A stretch of DNA of 64,000 bases from Promicromonospora panici (GTDB taxonomy: Bacteria; Actinomycetota; Actinomycetes; Actinomycetales; Cellulomonadaceae): assembly GCF_900608595.1 (NCBI RefSeq), contig NZ_UWYY01000006.1, forward strand, positions 124,001 to 188,000, read 5' to 3'. Shown piece by piece: positions 45,511-53,849 of the stretch (positions are counted from its first letter, which is position 1; each line of letters begins with the position of its first letter). The notes under the pieces were generated by a model, which ran no database searches, was not told the origin of the DNA, and worked only from the letters and a program-made list of their open reading frames with translations. A program made the translations under genes and the position numbers.

Positions 45511-46512
45511 ATGACAACTGTCGGAATCATCGGCGCCGGCGGGATCTCCGGCGTCCATATCGCCGGCTGGCTCCAGCTCGGGGTCGACGTCGTCGTCCAC
45601 AGCATGGCCGGCGCGCCGGAGCTCGTCGCCCGGCACGGCGGCCAGGTCGCGGCGTCGCTCCACGACCTGCTGGCGCGCTGCGACGTCGTCGACATCTGCA
45701 CGCCCACCTACACGCATCGCGCTCTGGTGGAGGCTGCGGCGGCGGCTGGCCGCGACGTCATCTGCGAGAAGCCGTTCGCGCTCACCGTGGAGGACACCGA
45801 GGCGATGATCGCCGCGTGCGCCGCGGCGGGTGTCGGCCTGTACCCGGCGCACGTGGTCCGGTTCTTCCCGGAGCACGCGGTGGTGCACGACGCCGTGGAG
45901 CGCGGCACGCTGGGGACCCTCGCCGTGCAGCGCTACGACCGCCAGGGCGGCATGCCGGTGGCCCCCTGGTTCCTCGACGAGGAGCTCTCGGGCGGGATCA
46001 TCATGGACCTGATGATCCACGACATCGACTTCGCGCGGTGGAACGCGGGCCCGGTCGCGTCCTTGCGGGCCGTTCGTTCCGTGCCGGACGGGTCCGGCAC
46101 GGTGGCCGCGCAGGTGGTCCTCACCCACGCCTCGGGCAGCGTGAGCAGCATCGGCGGGGTCTGGTCCGCCCGGCCGGTGGCGTTCCGCACCCGGTTCGAG
46201 GTGGCAGGGACGGGCGGGGTGCTGCGGTACGACTCCGCGACCAACCCCGCCACCTGGGTCAACGGCGCCGTCGTCGGAGCCGACGGTTACGCGCCGAAGG
46301 CGGCGATCGGCGAGAGCCCGTACCTGACCGAGCTGCGGGAGTTCCTCACGGCGTTCCAGGGCGGCCCGCAGCCCCGGGTCACCGCGGCGGACGGGCTGCA
46401 GGCCGTCCGCCTGGCCGACGCCGCACGCCGCTCCCTCACCCTCGGTGAGGCCGTCACCGTGCCGGCGGAGCAACCTGCCGACCAGCCCACCGAACTGGAG
46501 GAAGCACGATGA
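45511..46512 (+). CDS. Gfo/Idh/MocA oxidoreductase 1
   Basis: 333 residues. Rossmann motif VGIIGAGGISGVHIAGW, catalytic CEKPFALTVED with the conserved Lys, and HDIDFARWNAG in the C-terminal alpha/beta domain. NAD(P)-dependent oxidation of a sugar or cyclitol hydroxyl is likely; family members include inositol, glucose-fructose and levoglucosan dehydrogenases. Fourth gene of the importer operon, so it probably acts on the imported compound. Confidence 0.88.
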   Translation: MTTVGIIGAGGISGVHIAGWLQLGVDVVVHSMAGAPELVARHGGQVAASLHDLLARCDVVDICTPTYTHRALVEAAAAAGRDVICEKPFALTVEDTEAMIAACAAAGVGLYPAHVVRFFPEHAVVHDAVERGTLGTLAVQRYDRQGGMPVAPWFLDEELSGGIIMDLMIHDIDFARWNAGPVASLRAVRSVPDGSGTVAAQVVLTHASGSVSSIGGVWSARPVAFRTRFEVAGTGGVLRYDSATNPATWVNGAVVGADGYAPKAAIGESPYLTELREFLTAFQGGPQPRVTAADGLQAVRLADAARRSLTLGEAVTVPAEQPADQPTELEEAR

Positions 46513-47546
46513 AGGTCGCCCTGATGTCGTTCGCGCACACCCACGCCCTCGGCTACGCGCGCCTGCTCGCGGCGATGCCCGACGTCGAGCTCCTCACCTC
46601 CGACCCGGACGCCGCCACCCGCCCGCCCGGCGAGTCCGGCGGCGCCACGCTTGCCGCGGAGCTCGGCGTCGACTACGTGGACACCTACGACGAGCTGCTG
46701 GCCTGGGGTCCGGACGCCGTCGTCGTCTGCTCCGAGAACACCCGCCACCGCGCGCACGTCGAGGCGGCCGCCGCTGCCGGGGCGGCGGTGCTCTGCGAGA
46801 AGCCGCTGGCGACGTCGGTGGCCGACGCCGAGGCGATGGTCGCCGCCTGCGCGACAGCAGGGGTGCCGCTCATGGTCGCGTTTCCGGTCCGCTTCTCCCC
46901 CGCCTTCGCCGACCTGCGCGAGCAGCACCGGGCGGGCACGATCGGCAAGGTGCACGCGATCACCGGCACCAACAACGGCCAGGTGCCCGCGGCGCGGGCC
47001 TGGTTCACCGACCCGGACCTGGCGGGTGGCGGCGCGATGACCGACCACACGGTGCACCTCGCGGACCTGGTGGACGCCCTGCTCGACGGCGTCCCGGCCG
47101 TGCGGGTGCACGCGACCGCGAACAACCTGCTGCACCCGGACGCCGCGGTGGAGACGGCGGGTATCGTCACCGTCACCTACGCGGACGGCACGAACCTCAC
47201 CATCGACTGCAGCTGGTCGCGCCCGGCCTCGCACTCGATCTGGGGCGGCCTGACCATGTCGGTGGTCTCCGACGCCGGCCTGATCGACGTCGACCCGTTC
47301 GCCCCGAGCGTCTCGGGGTGGTCGGAGACCGCCGCCAACGAGCTCGCGCTCGGCTACGGCCCGAACCTCGACGAGTCCCTCCTGGCGACCTTCCTCTCCG
47401 CGGTACGCACCGGCGCGACGCCCCAGCCCGACGGTCACGTGGGGATCCGCACCACCGCGATCGTCGAGGCCGCCTACCGGTCCTGGCGCGAGCGGCGCGT
47501 GGTCGAGGTGAACCCGGCCGGCCGGCCGGCGGCCGCCACCGCGTGA
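46509..47546 (+). CDS. Gfo/Idh/MocA oxidoreductase 2, atypical nucleotide-binding motif
   Basis: 345 residues; start overlaps the previous stop (ATGA). CEKPLATSVADAEAM with the catalytic Lys and TDHTVHLADLVDALL place it in the family, but the N-terminus reads KVALMSFAHTHALGYARLL where GxGxxG is expected. A subset of the family has a His-containing loop at this place. Cofactor binding may therefore differ. May perform a second redox step with oxidoreductase 1. Confidence 0.85.
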   Translation: MKVALMSFAHTHALGYARLLAAMPDVELLTSDPDAATRPPGESGGATLAAELGVDYVDTYDELLAWGPDAVVVCSENTRHRAHVEAAAAAGAAVLCEKPLATSVADAEAMVAACATAGVPLMVAFPVRFSPAFADLREQHRAGTIGKVHAITGTNNGQVPAARAWFTDPDLAGGGAMTDHTVHLADLVDALLDGVPAVRVHATANNLLHPDAAVETAGIVTVTYADGTNLTIDCSWSRPASHSIWGGLTMSVVSDAGLIDVDPFAPSVSGWSETAANELALGYGPNLDESLLATFLSAVRTGATPQPDGHVGIRTTAIVEAAYRSWRERRVVEVNPAGRPAAATA

Positions 47547-47601
47547 GCGGCTCGGTGGTGTGGTTGCCGCGTCATCGGCCGATCGGCGGCAGACTGAGCA
47601 C

Positions 47602-48153
47602 ATGCGCATCTACGTGCCCGCGACGCTCGACGAGCTCGACGCCGTCACCCACACCACCGACGCCGCCCGCTGGACCGTCGCACCGCGCCGCGTGCACGCC
47701 GTCACGAAGGACCTCGAGGCAGCCCTGCCGGACGAGGACGCCGAGGGTCAGGAGTACGTCGCCGCCCTGAACGCCGCGGACGACTCCCTGGCCCTGATCG
47801 CGGCCCGCCCGAACGCCCCGCACCAGCGCGTGGTCATCACCCTGGAGGTCCCGGACACCGCGGTCACCCCGGCGTCCGCCGGCGAGGACGACGACGAGCC
47901 GGTCCCCTCGGAGGTCGACGTCACCACCACCGTCGAGGACGTGGCGATCGTCTGCGTACACGTCGACGAGCCGGCCGCGGCCACCGACATAGCGGACGTG
48001 CTCCAGGCCGCCGACGAGGAGAGCGATGCCGAGGAGACCGCGAAGGTAGGCGAGGAGTCGGAGACGGCACTGGACGAGGCGCTGCAGCGCGTCACCGACC
48101 GCGACCTGCTCTGGTACGACTGGACCGAGATCAGGAACGTCCCCCGCGCCTGA
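47602..48153 (+). CDS. DUF6912-like conserved actinobacterial protein
   Basis: 183 residues from ATG 47602 (MRIYVPATLDELDAV). The start and end (DRDLLWYDWTEIRNVP) match a short actinobacterial family of unknown function. The middle is very acidic (GEDDDEPVPSEVD; ADEESDAEETAKVGEESE). Cytosolic. Convergent with hisN across a family A palindrome. Some homologues are described near histidine or stress genes, but I cannot confirm a role. Confidence 0.6.
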   Translation: MRIYVPATLDELDAVTHTTDAARWTVAPRRVHAVTKDLEAALPDEDAEGQEYVAALNAADDSLALIAARPNAPHQRVVITLEVPDTAVTPASAGEDDDEPVPSEVDVTTTVEDVAIVCVHVDEPAAATDIADVLQAADEESDAEETAKVGEESETALDEALQRVTDRDLLWYDWTEIRNVPRA

Positions 48154-48162
48154 CGCACGTCC

Positions 48163-48231
48163 CTTGGTTGTGGGCGTGACCGTTGCGACTACGTGCCCGT
48201 TTTAGGCGCAACGGTCACGCCCACAACCAAG
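48163..48231. repeat. intergenic palindrome, family A copy 2
   Basis: Arms 48163-48187 and 48207-48231 are perfect 25-bp inverted repeats containing TTGGTTGTGGGCGTGACC. The loop (ACTACGTGCCCGTTTTAGG) resembles the reverse complement of the loop of copy 1, so the whole element is related and inverted. Sits between convergent stops at 48153 and 48247. Confidence 0.9.
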
Positions 48232-48246
48232 CGAACCGGGAGTTGG

Positions 48247-49032
48247 TCAGGACAGGTAGTCGAGTACGGACTTGTGCAGCTTCGAGTTCGTCGCCACCGC
48301 GTTGCCGCCCCACGGGCCCGGCTTGCCGTCGAGCGAGGTGAACGTCCCGCCGGCCTCGGTGACGATCGGCACGAGCGCCGCCATGTCGTACACCTCAAGC
48401 TCGGGCTCGGCGGCGATGTCGACGCCGCCGTCGGCCACCAGCATGTACGACCAGAAGTCGCCGTACCCGCGCGTGCGCGCGCAGGCCCGCGTCAGGTCGA
48501 GGAACCCGTCGAGCTTGCCGCGCTCCTCCCAGCCGCCGAGGGACGCGTAGCTGAACGAGGCGTCGGCGATCCGCGACACTCCCGACACGGACATGCGGCT
48601 CGCGGCGGCCAGCGACTTGCCCGTCCACGCCCCCGAGCCCTTCGCGGCCCACCAGCGGCGGCCCAGCGCCGGGGCGCTGACCAGGCCCACGACGACCTCC
48701 TCGCCGTCGGCCAGGGCGATCAGCGTGGCCCACACGGGGACGCCGCGCACGAAGTTCTTGGTGCCGTCGATCGGGTCCACGATCCAGCGCCGGGCGCCGT
48801 TGCCGGCGGAGCCGTACTCCTCCCCGACTATCGCGTCGCGCGTGCGGGCGCGGGCAAGCTGGCCGCGGATGAAGTCCTCGGCGGCACGGTCGGCGTCGGA
48901 CACCGGAGTCAGGTCAGGCTTGGTCTCGACCTTGAGGTCCAGCGCCTTGAACCGAGACATGGTGATGGAATCGACCTGGTCGGCGATCACGTGCGCCAGA
49001 CGTAGGTCGTCGGCGTAGTTGTCCTTCGTCAT
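48247..49032 (-). CDS. hisN: histidinol-phosphatase, inositol-monophosphatase type
   Basis: 261 residues from ATG 49032 (GTG 49041 possible). Mg2+-dependent phosphatase of the IMPase superfamily: GEEYGSAGNG, WIVDPIDGTKNFVRGVP and EVYDMAALVPIVTEAGG hold the metal ligands. The opening DDLRLAHVIADQVDSITMSRFKALDLKVETKPD is characteristic of actinobacterial HisN, which removes phosphate from histidinol phosphate in histidine synthesis. The symbol is by similarity. Confidence 0.85.
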   Translation of the reverse strand: MTKDNYADDLRLAHVIADQVDSITMSRFKALDLKVETKPDLTPVSDADRAAEDFIRGQLARARTRDAIVGEEYGSAGNGARRWIVDPIDGTKNFVRGVPVWATLIALADGEEVVVGLVSAPALGRRWWAAKGSGAWTGKSLAAASRMSVSGVSRIADASFSYASLGGWEERGKLDGFLDLTRACARTRGYGDFWSYMLVADGGVDIAAEPELEVYDMAALVPIVTEAGGTFTSLDGKPGPWGGNAVATNSKLHKSVLDYLS

Positions 49033-49132
49033 GGCGGCCACGCGGACAACCTAGCGCCGGATGCCAGTTTTCCATCACTGAGCCGCGCCGGTCGGGCGGA
49101 TTGTTACGCAGGAAGTCCCGGATCCGGCCCGG

Positions 49133-50413
49133 TCACACCCCCGTCGGCACCAGTTCCCGGACCCGGCCGGCCAGGTCGACGAACGCGGCCCGGGCCGGGG
49201 AGCCGGACGCGCACTCGGCGAGCACCCGGCCGGCCAGCAGCGCGGTGTCGAGGCCCGCCGGGTCGTCGGGCACGAGGTGCACGTTGTCGACCCCGGCGTA
49301 CCGGGCGAGCGCGTCCCGCACCTGGGACTCGGCCCGCCGTCCGACGGCGGCGTCGCGCACCCGGTTCACCACCACGAGGCGCGCCGCGGGCACCGGAACG
49401 GCGGCGTCCCGCAGATCCTCCAGGCCCCGGACCAGCCGCTGCAGCCCCACCGGGTCCGCCCCGCCGACCACCACCACGATTTCGGCGGCCTGCAGCGCGC
49501 TCAGGGTGGCGCCGTTGCGCTGCGGCGCCCGCGTGTCGTACATGAGCACCTCGTCCGCCTCGAGGACCGGCCCGCAGTCGACCACGGTCCAGGACGCGAG
49601 CTCGCGGCACCGCTGGAACACCATGTCCAGCGACGTGGCGGGCAGCTCGGGCCAGCGCGACGCGCGCGTGATGCCCGTCAGCACCCGTACGCCCGGCAGC
49701 ACCACCGGGCTGTGCCGGGCGAGCGTCACGACGTCGAGCACGCCCTGCCCGGCGGCACGAGCGGCGGCGGCCAGGCCTGGTGCGTCGTCGAGCAGTCCGA
49801 GGCGGGAGGTGACCGACGACGCGTAGGTGTCGGCATCGGCCAGGAGCACCGTGTCGGCGCGCGGCCGCGGTGCCGGGCGGTGCCGGCGCAGCAGGCCGGA
49901 ACGGCGTGGCGCCGCGGCGCCGATACCCGCGAGGGCCGCGGCGAGCTCGATGGCGGTGGTGGTCCGCCCGGGCGAGCCTGCCGGCCCCCAGACGGCGATG
50001 ATCGTGCCGGACCGGCCACCGAGGTCGGGCGCGGGTGCGGCAGGCTCGGCGGCGTCCGGCGCGTCGCCTCGGACCGCCGCCACGAGGTTCTCCGCGTCCC
50101 CGCCGGCGACCACGACGTCGCAGCCCAGCCCGGCGAGCCGTTCGGCGGGCGTTGCCGGGTCCTCGATCGCGACCACCCGCAGGCCCGCGCCGCGCAGCCG
50201 CGCGACCGCCTCTCGGTCCAGCCCGGGCAGGTCCCCCGAGACGACGGCGGCCGTCCCGGCCCCCGCCTCGGCCGCCGCCAGGAGCTCGGCGAGCTCAGCG
50301 CACCGCCGGGCCACGGTGACCTGCGGCTGCGCACCCAGCACCGTGACCGCCGCTGCCTCCTCGTCGGGTGCGTGCACCGCGACCAGGACCGTGACCGTCC
50401 GCTCCTCGCTCAT
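49133..50413 (-). CDS. CpaE-like P-loop ATPase of a pilus/Tad-type locus
   Basis: 426 residues. The N-terminal half is a receiver-like domain (TVLVAVHAPDEEAAAVTVLG; VVAIEDPATPAERLAGLG); the C-terminal half a MinD/ParA-type ATPase with an altered Walker A, GPAGSPGRTTTA, where the usual Lys is Arg, a form common in actinobacterial CpaE-like proteins. DTVLLADADTYASSV and WTVVDCGPVLEADE follow. Start overlaps the SAF gene stop by 4 bp. No other pilus genes are in the window. Confidence 0.78.
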   Translation of the reverse strand: MSEERTVTVLVAVHAPDEEAAAVTVLGAQPQVTVARRCAELAELLAAAEAGAGTAAVVSGDLPGLDREAVARLRGAGLRVVAIEDPATPAERLAGLGCDVVVAGGDAENLVAAVRGDAPDAAEPAAPAPDLGGRSGTIIAVWGPAGSPGRTTTAIELAAALAGIGAAAPRRSGLLRRHRPAPRPRADTVLLADADTYASSVTSRLGLLDDAPGLAAAARAAGQGVLDVVTLARHSPVVLPGVRVLTGITRASRWPELPATSLDMVFQRCRELASWTVVDCGPVLEADEVLMYDTRAPQRNGATLSALQAAEIVVVVGGADPVGLQRLVRGLEDLRDAAVPVPAARLVVVNRVRDAAVGRRAESQVRDALARYAGVDNVHLVPDDPAGLDTALLAGRVLAECASGSPARAAFVDLAGRVRELVPTGV

Positions 50414-51099
50414 CGGACACCGCCCGCCACCGGCACGACGGCCACCGTGCCCGCGCCCGAGAGCGCGCTCAGCACGGTGGGCAGGGACTCGGTCGGGACG
50501 AGCACGTGCAGCGTGACCGCGCCGTCCACGACGATCGCGCCGTCCTCGGCGTCGACCTGCTCGACCACCACGTCCGGCGCGAGCGTGCTCGGCTCCGGCC
50601 CGTCGGCCGACTCCCCCGGCGCGACCGGTGCGTCCGGGACGAACCACAGGTCCACCACCGTGCCCGACCGGATCCGGTCGGAGAGGCCGGACGCGACCGG
50701 TACGGCCACGGACCGGACGTCGGCATCGGCGCCGAGGGCGGTCAGCGGGACGAGCTCGCCGTCGTCCACGACGCGCAGCGCCACCAGGTCCGCGGGCAGC
50801 GGCTCGTCTGCCGCGAGATAGCGTCCCGTCCCGGCACCCAGCCGGACGTCGGCGACCCGGAGCGCGTCCGCCGTGACCGGCTCTCCGGGCGTCAGCGCGC
50901 CGTCGGCGACGAAGACCGGGACGGTACGGCTCGCCGAGGAGAACACCCACGAGCCGAGCGCCACCGACAGCGCGACGATGACGACGCCGATCAGCAGTCG
51001 CGGGTCGCGCCAACGGGGCCGGCGCAGCCGGGCGGCCACCGGCGCGGGCAGGCCCTGACCCTCGAGTGCGGGCGCCGGGGCAGCCGGGGCATACGTCAT
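50410..51099 (-). CDS. SAF-domain (CpaB/RcpC-like) membrane protein
   Basis: 229 residues from ATG 51099. Cytoplasmic Pro/Ala-rich start, one membrane helix (LLIGVVIVALSVALGSWVF, about 37-55), then an extracellular SAF domain (VFVADGALTPGEPVTADALRVADV; RSVAVPVASGLSDRIRSGTVVDLWFVP) like the CpaB/RcpC component of Flp pili. Forms an operon with the CpaE-like ATPase. A 10-bp direct repeat lies in its leader. Confidence 0.8.
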   Translation of the reverse strand: MTYAPAAPAPALEGQGLPAPVAARLRRPRWRDPRLLIGVVIVALSVALGSWVFSSASRTVPVFVADGALTPGEPVTADALRVADVRLGAGTGRYLAADEPLPADLVALRVVDDGELVPLTALGADADVRSVAVPVASGLSDRIRSGTVVDLWFVPDAPVAPGESADGPEPSTLAPDVVVEQVDAEDGAIVVDGAVTLHVLVPTESLPTVLSALSGAGTVAVVPVAGGVR

Positions 51100-51115
51100 C
51101 TCGGTCCTTCCACGT

Positions 51116-51132
51116 ACTTTGGTGGACTTTGG
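51116..51132. promoter_or_regulatory. ACTTTGG direct repeat in the divergent cpaB/bldC-like gap
   Basis: ACTTTGG occurs at 51116-51122 and again at 51126-51132, exactly 10 bp apart, 17-33 bp upstream of the SAF gene start. BldC-type proteins are known to bind head-to-tail direct repeats, and a BldC-like gene is adjacent, so this is a candidate site. Confidence 0.35.
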
Positions 51133-51249
51133 GTAGACCTTCGAGTACAAGTTGAAGTGTCGATCCGGACAGAATGGCGCGCAGCGTAGGCAGAGCGCCG
51201 GAACCATAGTGATCGAACGTCGCCGATCCGGCATCAGATAAACACTTCT

Positions 51250-51258
51250 TGTGGATAA
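51250..51258 (-). promoter_or_regulatory. DnaA-box-like 9-mer
   Basis: TGTGGATAA is an exact reverse complement of the consensus DnaA box TTATCCACA, 37 bp before the bldC-like start. A single box may be chance or a minor DnaA-responsive site. Confidence 0.35.
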
Positions 51259-51294
51259 CCCCCTCATGTCGGTGTCTCGTGCCACACTGTTCCC

Positions 51295-51513
51295 ATGGAA
51301 AAGCGCTTTCTCTCTCTGGCCGATGTGGTCGAGACCCTGAACATCTCGATGGCCCAGGGCTATGCACTGGTTCGGACCGGCGACCTTCCCGCCATCCAGG
51401 TGGGCCCCAAGAAGGTCTGGCGCGTCGAAGCAGCGGAGCTCGAGGCATACATCGAGCGCATGTATGCAAAGAGCCGCGAGCGGCTCAAGGACTCTGCGAC
51501 CACGGACGCGTGA
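51295..51513 (+). CDS. BldC-like MerR/excisionase-type DNA-binding protein
   Basis: 72 residues; a lone helix-turn-helix domain (LADVVETLNISMAQGYALVRTGDLPAIQVGPKKVWRVEAAELEAYIERMYA) like BldC and the HTH_17 family, which in Streptomyces delays development and binds cooperatively to direct repeats. No effector domain. Divergent from the CpaB/CpaE-like operon and followed by a good terminator. Confidence 0.85.
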   Translation: MEKRFLSLADVVETLNISMAQGYALVRTGDLPAIQVGPKKVWRVEAAELEAYIERMYAKSRERLKDSATTDA

Positions 51514-51535
51514 AAAGCCCCCATCCGCACACGAC

Positions 51536-51572
51536 GGGACCGGCGCACTCCATCGGGAGTGGCACCGGTCCC
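51536..51572 (+). terminator. terminator after the bldC-like gene
   Basis: GGGACCGGCGCACTCC (51536-51551) pairs with GGGAGTGGCACCGGTCCC (51555-51572) with one bulge; 3-nt loop. Also serves the convergent gene ending at 51603. Confidence 0.78.
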
Positions 51573-51602
51573 GCTCTCCATTGACCGGCATTCTCGACGG
51601 TT

Positions 51603-52157
51603 TCAGGGGGCTTCGCTCACGGCCAGCAAGGCCGAGAACGGGACGAGCCGAGTTCCCCGGTCATCGAGCACATCGATGTCCAGGTGGTCCCGGCCGACCC
51701 GCGCGATCCGGCCGCCCACGGCGCCGCCCAGCGTGCGCACCGTGATCCGCGCCCGGTCCCGCTGAAGCGTCCGTAGCACCGGGCCGAGCCCGAGCCCGTC
51801 CCTGCGGGACGTCGCGGAAGCCGCCTGTCGGGCCAGCCCGTGCACGCCCGCAATCGCGGCCAGCGGCACGAGATGCTGGCTCGCCGGTTCGGGCCGCACG
51901 CCCTGCAGCAGGGTCCACTCGTCCGCGGCCTCCCGCACGACGCCGCGCAGCGGGGCGCCGTCGAGCAGCTCCAGCGTGACCACCGCCCCGACGACGGCGC
52001 GGAACCGGTCAGCCAGCGTCATCGTGGCGTGCTCGGCCCGCGTCAGCTCGGACACGAGGGCGTCGGCCTCGGCAGCGGACTGAGCGCGAGCCTGCGCCTC
52101 GAGGTCGCCGAAGAGCGCCTCCCAGCGCGTGGGACCAGCCGGGTACACAGATGCCAT
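51603..52157 (-). CDS. conserved hypothetical cytosolic protein
   Basis: 184 residues. N-terminal helix with an E/A-rich stretch (WEALFGDLEAQARAQSAAEADALVSELTRAEHATMTLADRFR), then two short beta-barrel-like halves (GAVVTLELLDGAPLRGVVREAADEWTLLQG; ARITVRTLGGAVGGRIARVGRDHLDIDVLD) that look Sm/SH3-like. Such proteins occur near the secA/Rv3235 region of actinobacteria. Function unknown. Confidence 0.65.
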   Translation of the reverse strand: MASVYPAGPTRWEALFGDLEAQARAQSAAEADALVSELTRAEHATMTLADRFRAVVGAVVTLELLDGAPLRGVVREAADEWTLLQGVRPEPASQHLVPLAAIAGVHGLARQAASATSRRDGLGLGPVLRTLQRDRARITVRTLGGAVGGRIARVGRDHLDIDVLDDRGTRLVPFSALLAVSEAP

Positions 52158-52310
52158 GGAGCCACCCTGCGCCATCCACAGGCATCTCGCCCTCCGGTGG
52201 ACACCCCGAAGGCACCGATGTTGAATATCGAGCACCGGGCAGCACCAACCACTATCAAACTTGGCTGGCTGGTCCATCCCGTCCGGTAATCGACCATCGC
52301 AGGGGGAAAC

Positions 52311-53084
52311 ATGCCGAACAACACCCTCAGTCATGCCCGACGCGGGCTCGCCGGGCTGCTGACTCTCACGCTCGCGCTCGTCGCGGCCGCCGGCGCCCTG
52401 GGCATCCGCACGTGGCAGGTCGGCGCAGCGCTGGGTTCGGCGCTCTTCCCGGTCGAGGACATCGTCGAGCTGGCGGCGGTCGCCGTCGGCACGGTGGCGG
52501 CGGGCTGGACCGGTCTGCACGCGCTCATCGCGCTGGCCTGTGTTCTCGCCGGCCGCCGAGGCGTGCGCTGGGCGGCGGGCGAACGGGCGGTGGCCCGGAA
52601 CGCGCCGGCGGTCGTACGCCGTTTCGCCCGGGCGGCCGCCGGCGCCGGGATCGGCCTGGCCCTCACCACCCCGACAGCGATGGCCCTGCCGGGCTGGGGC
52701 ACCGGGGCTGCCGCCTCCGCCGACCGCCCCGTCGTCGCCGTCGAGCTGGGCTGGCAACCGACCGACGACGTGCCGGGTGACCGCGGAGCGGCAGGCGAGA
52801 GCGCACCCGGCCGGTCGACGTCGCCGCGCTCCGGCCCGGCGCCCGAGCGGTCGTCGCTGGTCAATCGGGGCGTGCGGGCGGGCACCGAGCGTGCGCCCCT
52901 CGTAGTGGTCGAGCCAGGCGACACGCTCTGGGCGATCGCCGCCGACCGGCTCACCGCCGAGCGCGCGGCCACGCACCCGTCCGACGTCGCCGCGGCCGTC
53001 AACCGGTGGCATCACACCAACCGGCAGGTGCTGGGTGGGAACCCCGACCTGATCCGCCCAGGCATGGTGCTGCGCCAGCCCTGA
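52311..53084 (+). CDS. LysM-domain membrane protein
   Basis: 257 residues. Three hydrophobic segments near the N-terminus (LAGLLTLTLALVAAAGALG; DIVELAAVAVGTVAAGWTGLHALIALACVLA; GAGIGLALTTPTAMALPGWG), a Ser/Pro/Gly-rich linker, then a C-terminal LysM domain (VVVEPGDTLWAIAADRL ... NRQVLGGNPDLIRPGMVLRQP) that should bind peptidoglycan outside the cell. 57 bp before the Rv3235-family gene; the two usually neighbour each other. Confidence 0.85.
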   Translation: MPNNTLSHARRGLAGLLTLTLALVAAAGALGIRTWQVGAALGSALFPVEDIVELAAVAVGTVAAGWTGLHALIALACVLAGRRGVRWAAGERAVARNAPAVVRRFARAAAGAGIGLALTTPTAMALPGWGTGAAASADRPVVAVELGWQPTDDVPGDRGAAGESAPGRSTSPRSGPAPERSSLVNRGVRAGTERAPLVVVEPGDTLWAIAADRLTAERAATHPSDVAAAVNRWHHTNRQVLGGNPDLIRPGMVLRQP

Positions 53085-53141
53085 CCGCTCCACCACGCCC
53101 CCTACACCGCTCCGTCCCGCCCAGTCCCCAGGAGATCCCGC

Positions 53142-53759
53142 ATGACCACGCTCGACGTCCCGCCAGATGCCCCGCCCGACGACCCGCCACCAGCGAGGAA
53201 GACCCCCGCAGCGAAGTCAGCGGCCCCTGCGCTGCGCACCAGGGCCGCGACGCCACCCCGACGGCCCGTCACCCCGCAGGTCGGGCCGGTCACCGGACCC
53301 GGTATCGGCCGGCGGCTGCGACGGATGCGGATCGGCGGCACGCCGTACCCGGAGCTGCAGAACGCCGCGGCCGCCCTGGAAGCCGTGTCCGGGCGGCCCA
53401 CCCCCGAACCCGACCCGGCCCTGCCCGACCCCACGGCGCAGGTCTGCCGCGTGGTCCGTGCCGCTGTGGAGGTACTCCGCGGCGAACGTCCCGCGGCCCA
53501 GCTCGCCCGGTGGGTGACACCTCAGGTGTATGACCAGCTGCTCGAGAGGGGGAGGCTCATGCGTGAGGCCCAGCAGAGCCGGCCGCCCCGGCCCAAGGCA
53601 CACGCAGCCACGGTCCGGCGTGTGCGCATGGTCCGGCTGGGCGCCGCGTCGGCGGAAGCGACGGTGATCCTGCACGACGAGGGCCGGGTGCGGGCGGCGG
53701 CCGTGCGACTGGAGGGAGGCCGGGGCGTCTGGCGCGTGGCGGTCCTGGAGATCGGCTGA
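53142..53759 (+). CDS. Rv3235-family protein
   Basis: 205 residues. A Pro/Ala-rich disordered start of about 60 residues is followed by a compact domain: CRVVRAAVEVLRGERPAAQLARWVTPQVYDQLLERGRLMR, then KAHAATVRRVRMVRLGAASAEATVILHDEGRVRAAAVRLE. This matches the actinobacterial Rv3235/DUF6459 family, usually encoded beside secA. Function unknown. A 10-bp inverted repeat (53753-53762 with 53822-53831) flanks its end. Confidence 0.8.
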   Translation: MTTLDVPPDAPPDDPPPARKTPAAKSAAPALRTRAATPPRRPVTPQVGPVTGPGIGRRLRRMRIGGTPYPELQNAAAALEAVSGRPTPEPDPALPDPTAQVCRVVRAAVEVLRGERPAAQLARWVTPQVYDQLLERGRLMREAQQSRPPRPKAHAATVRRVRMVRLGAASAEATVILHDEGRVRAAAVRLEGGRGVWRVAVLEIG

Positions 53760-53849
53760 GCCGGAGGCGCAGCGCAGGGTGCGGGCCGAGGAACGAGGCA
53801 CGCGCACGGAGCGGAACCGCAGGCTCAGCCGACACTCATAGAGCCTGAA

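Noticed and set aside
49042..49132. Promoter or small gene between hisN and the CpaE-like gene
   Set aside because: Nothing beyond a weak GC-rich stretch is visible; the gap lies between the end of one minus-strand gene and the start of the next.
49133..51469. A single 778-codon minus-strand frame spanning the CpaE-like gene and upstream DNA
   Set aside because: Only the part from ATG 50413 is real; the upstream half is the antisense/out-of-frame shadow of the SAF gene, Arg/Gly-rich with no domain.
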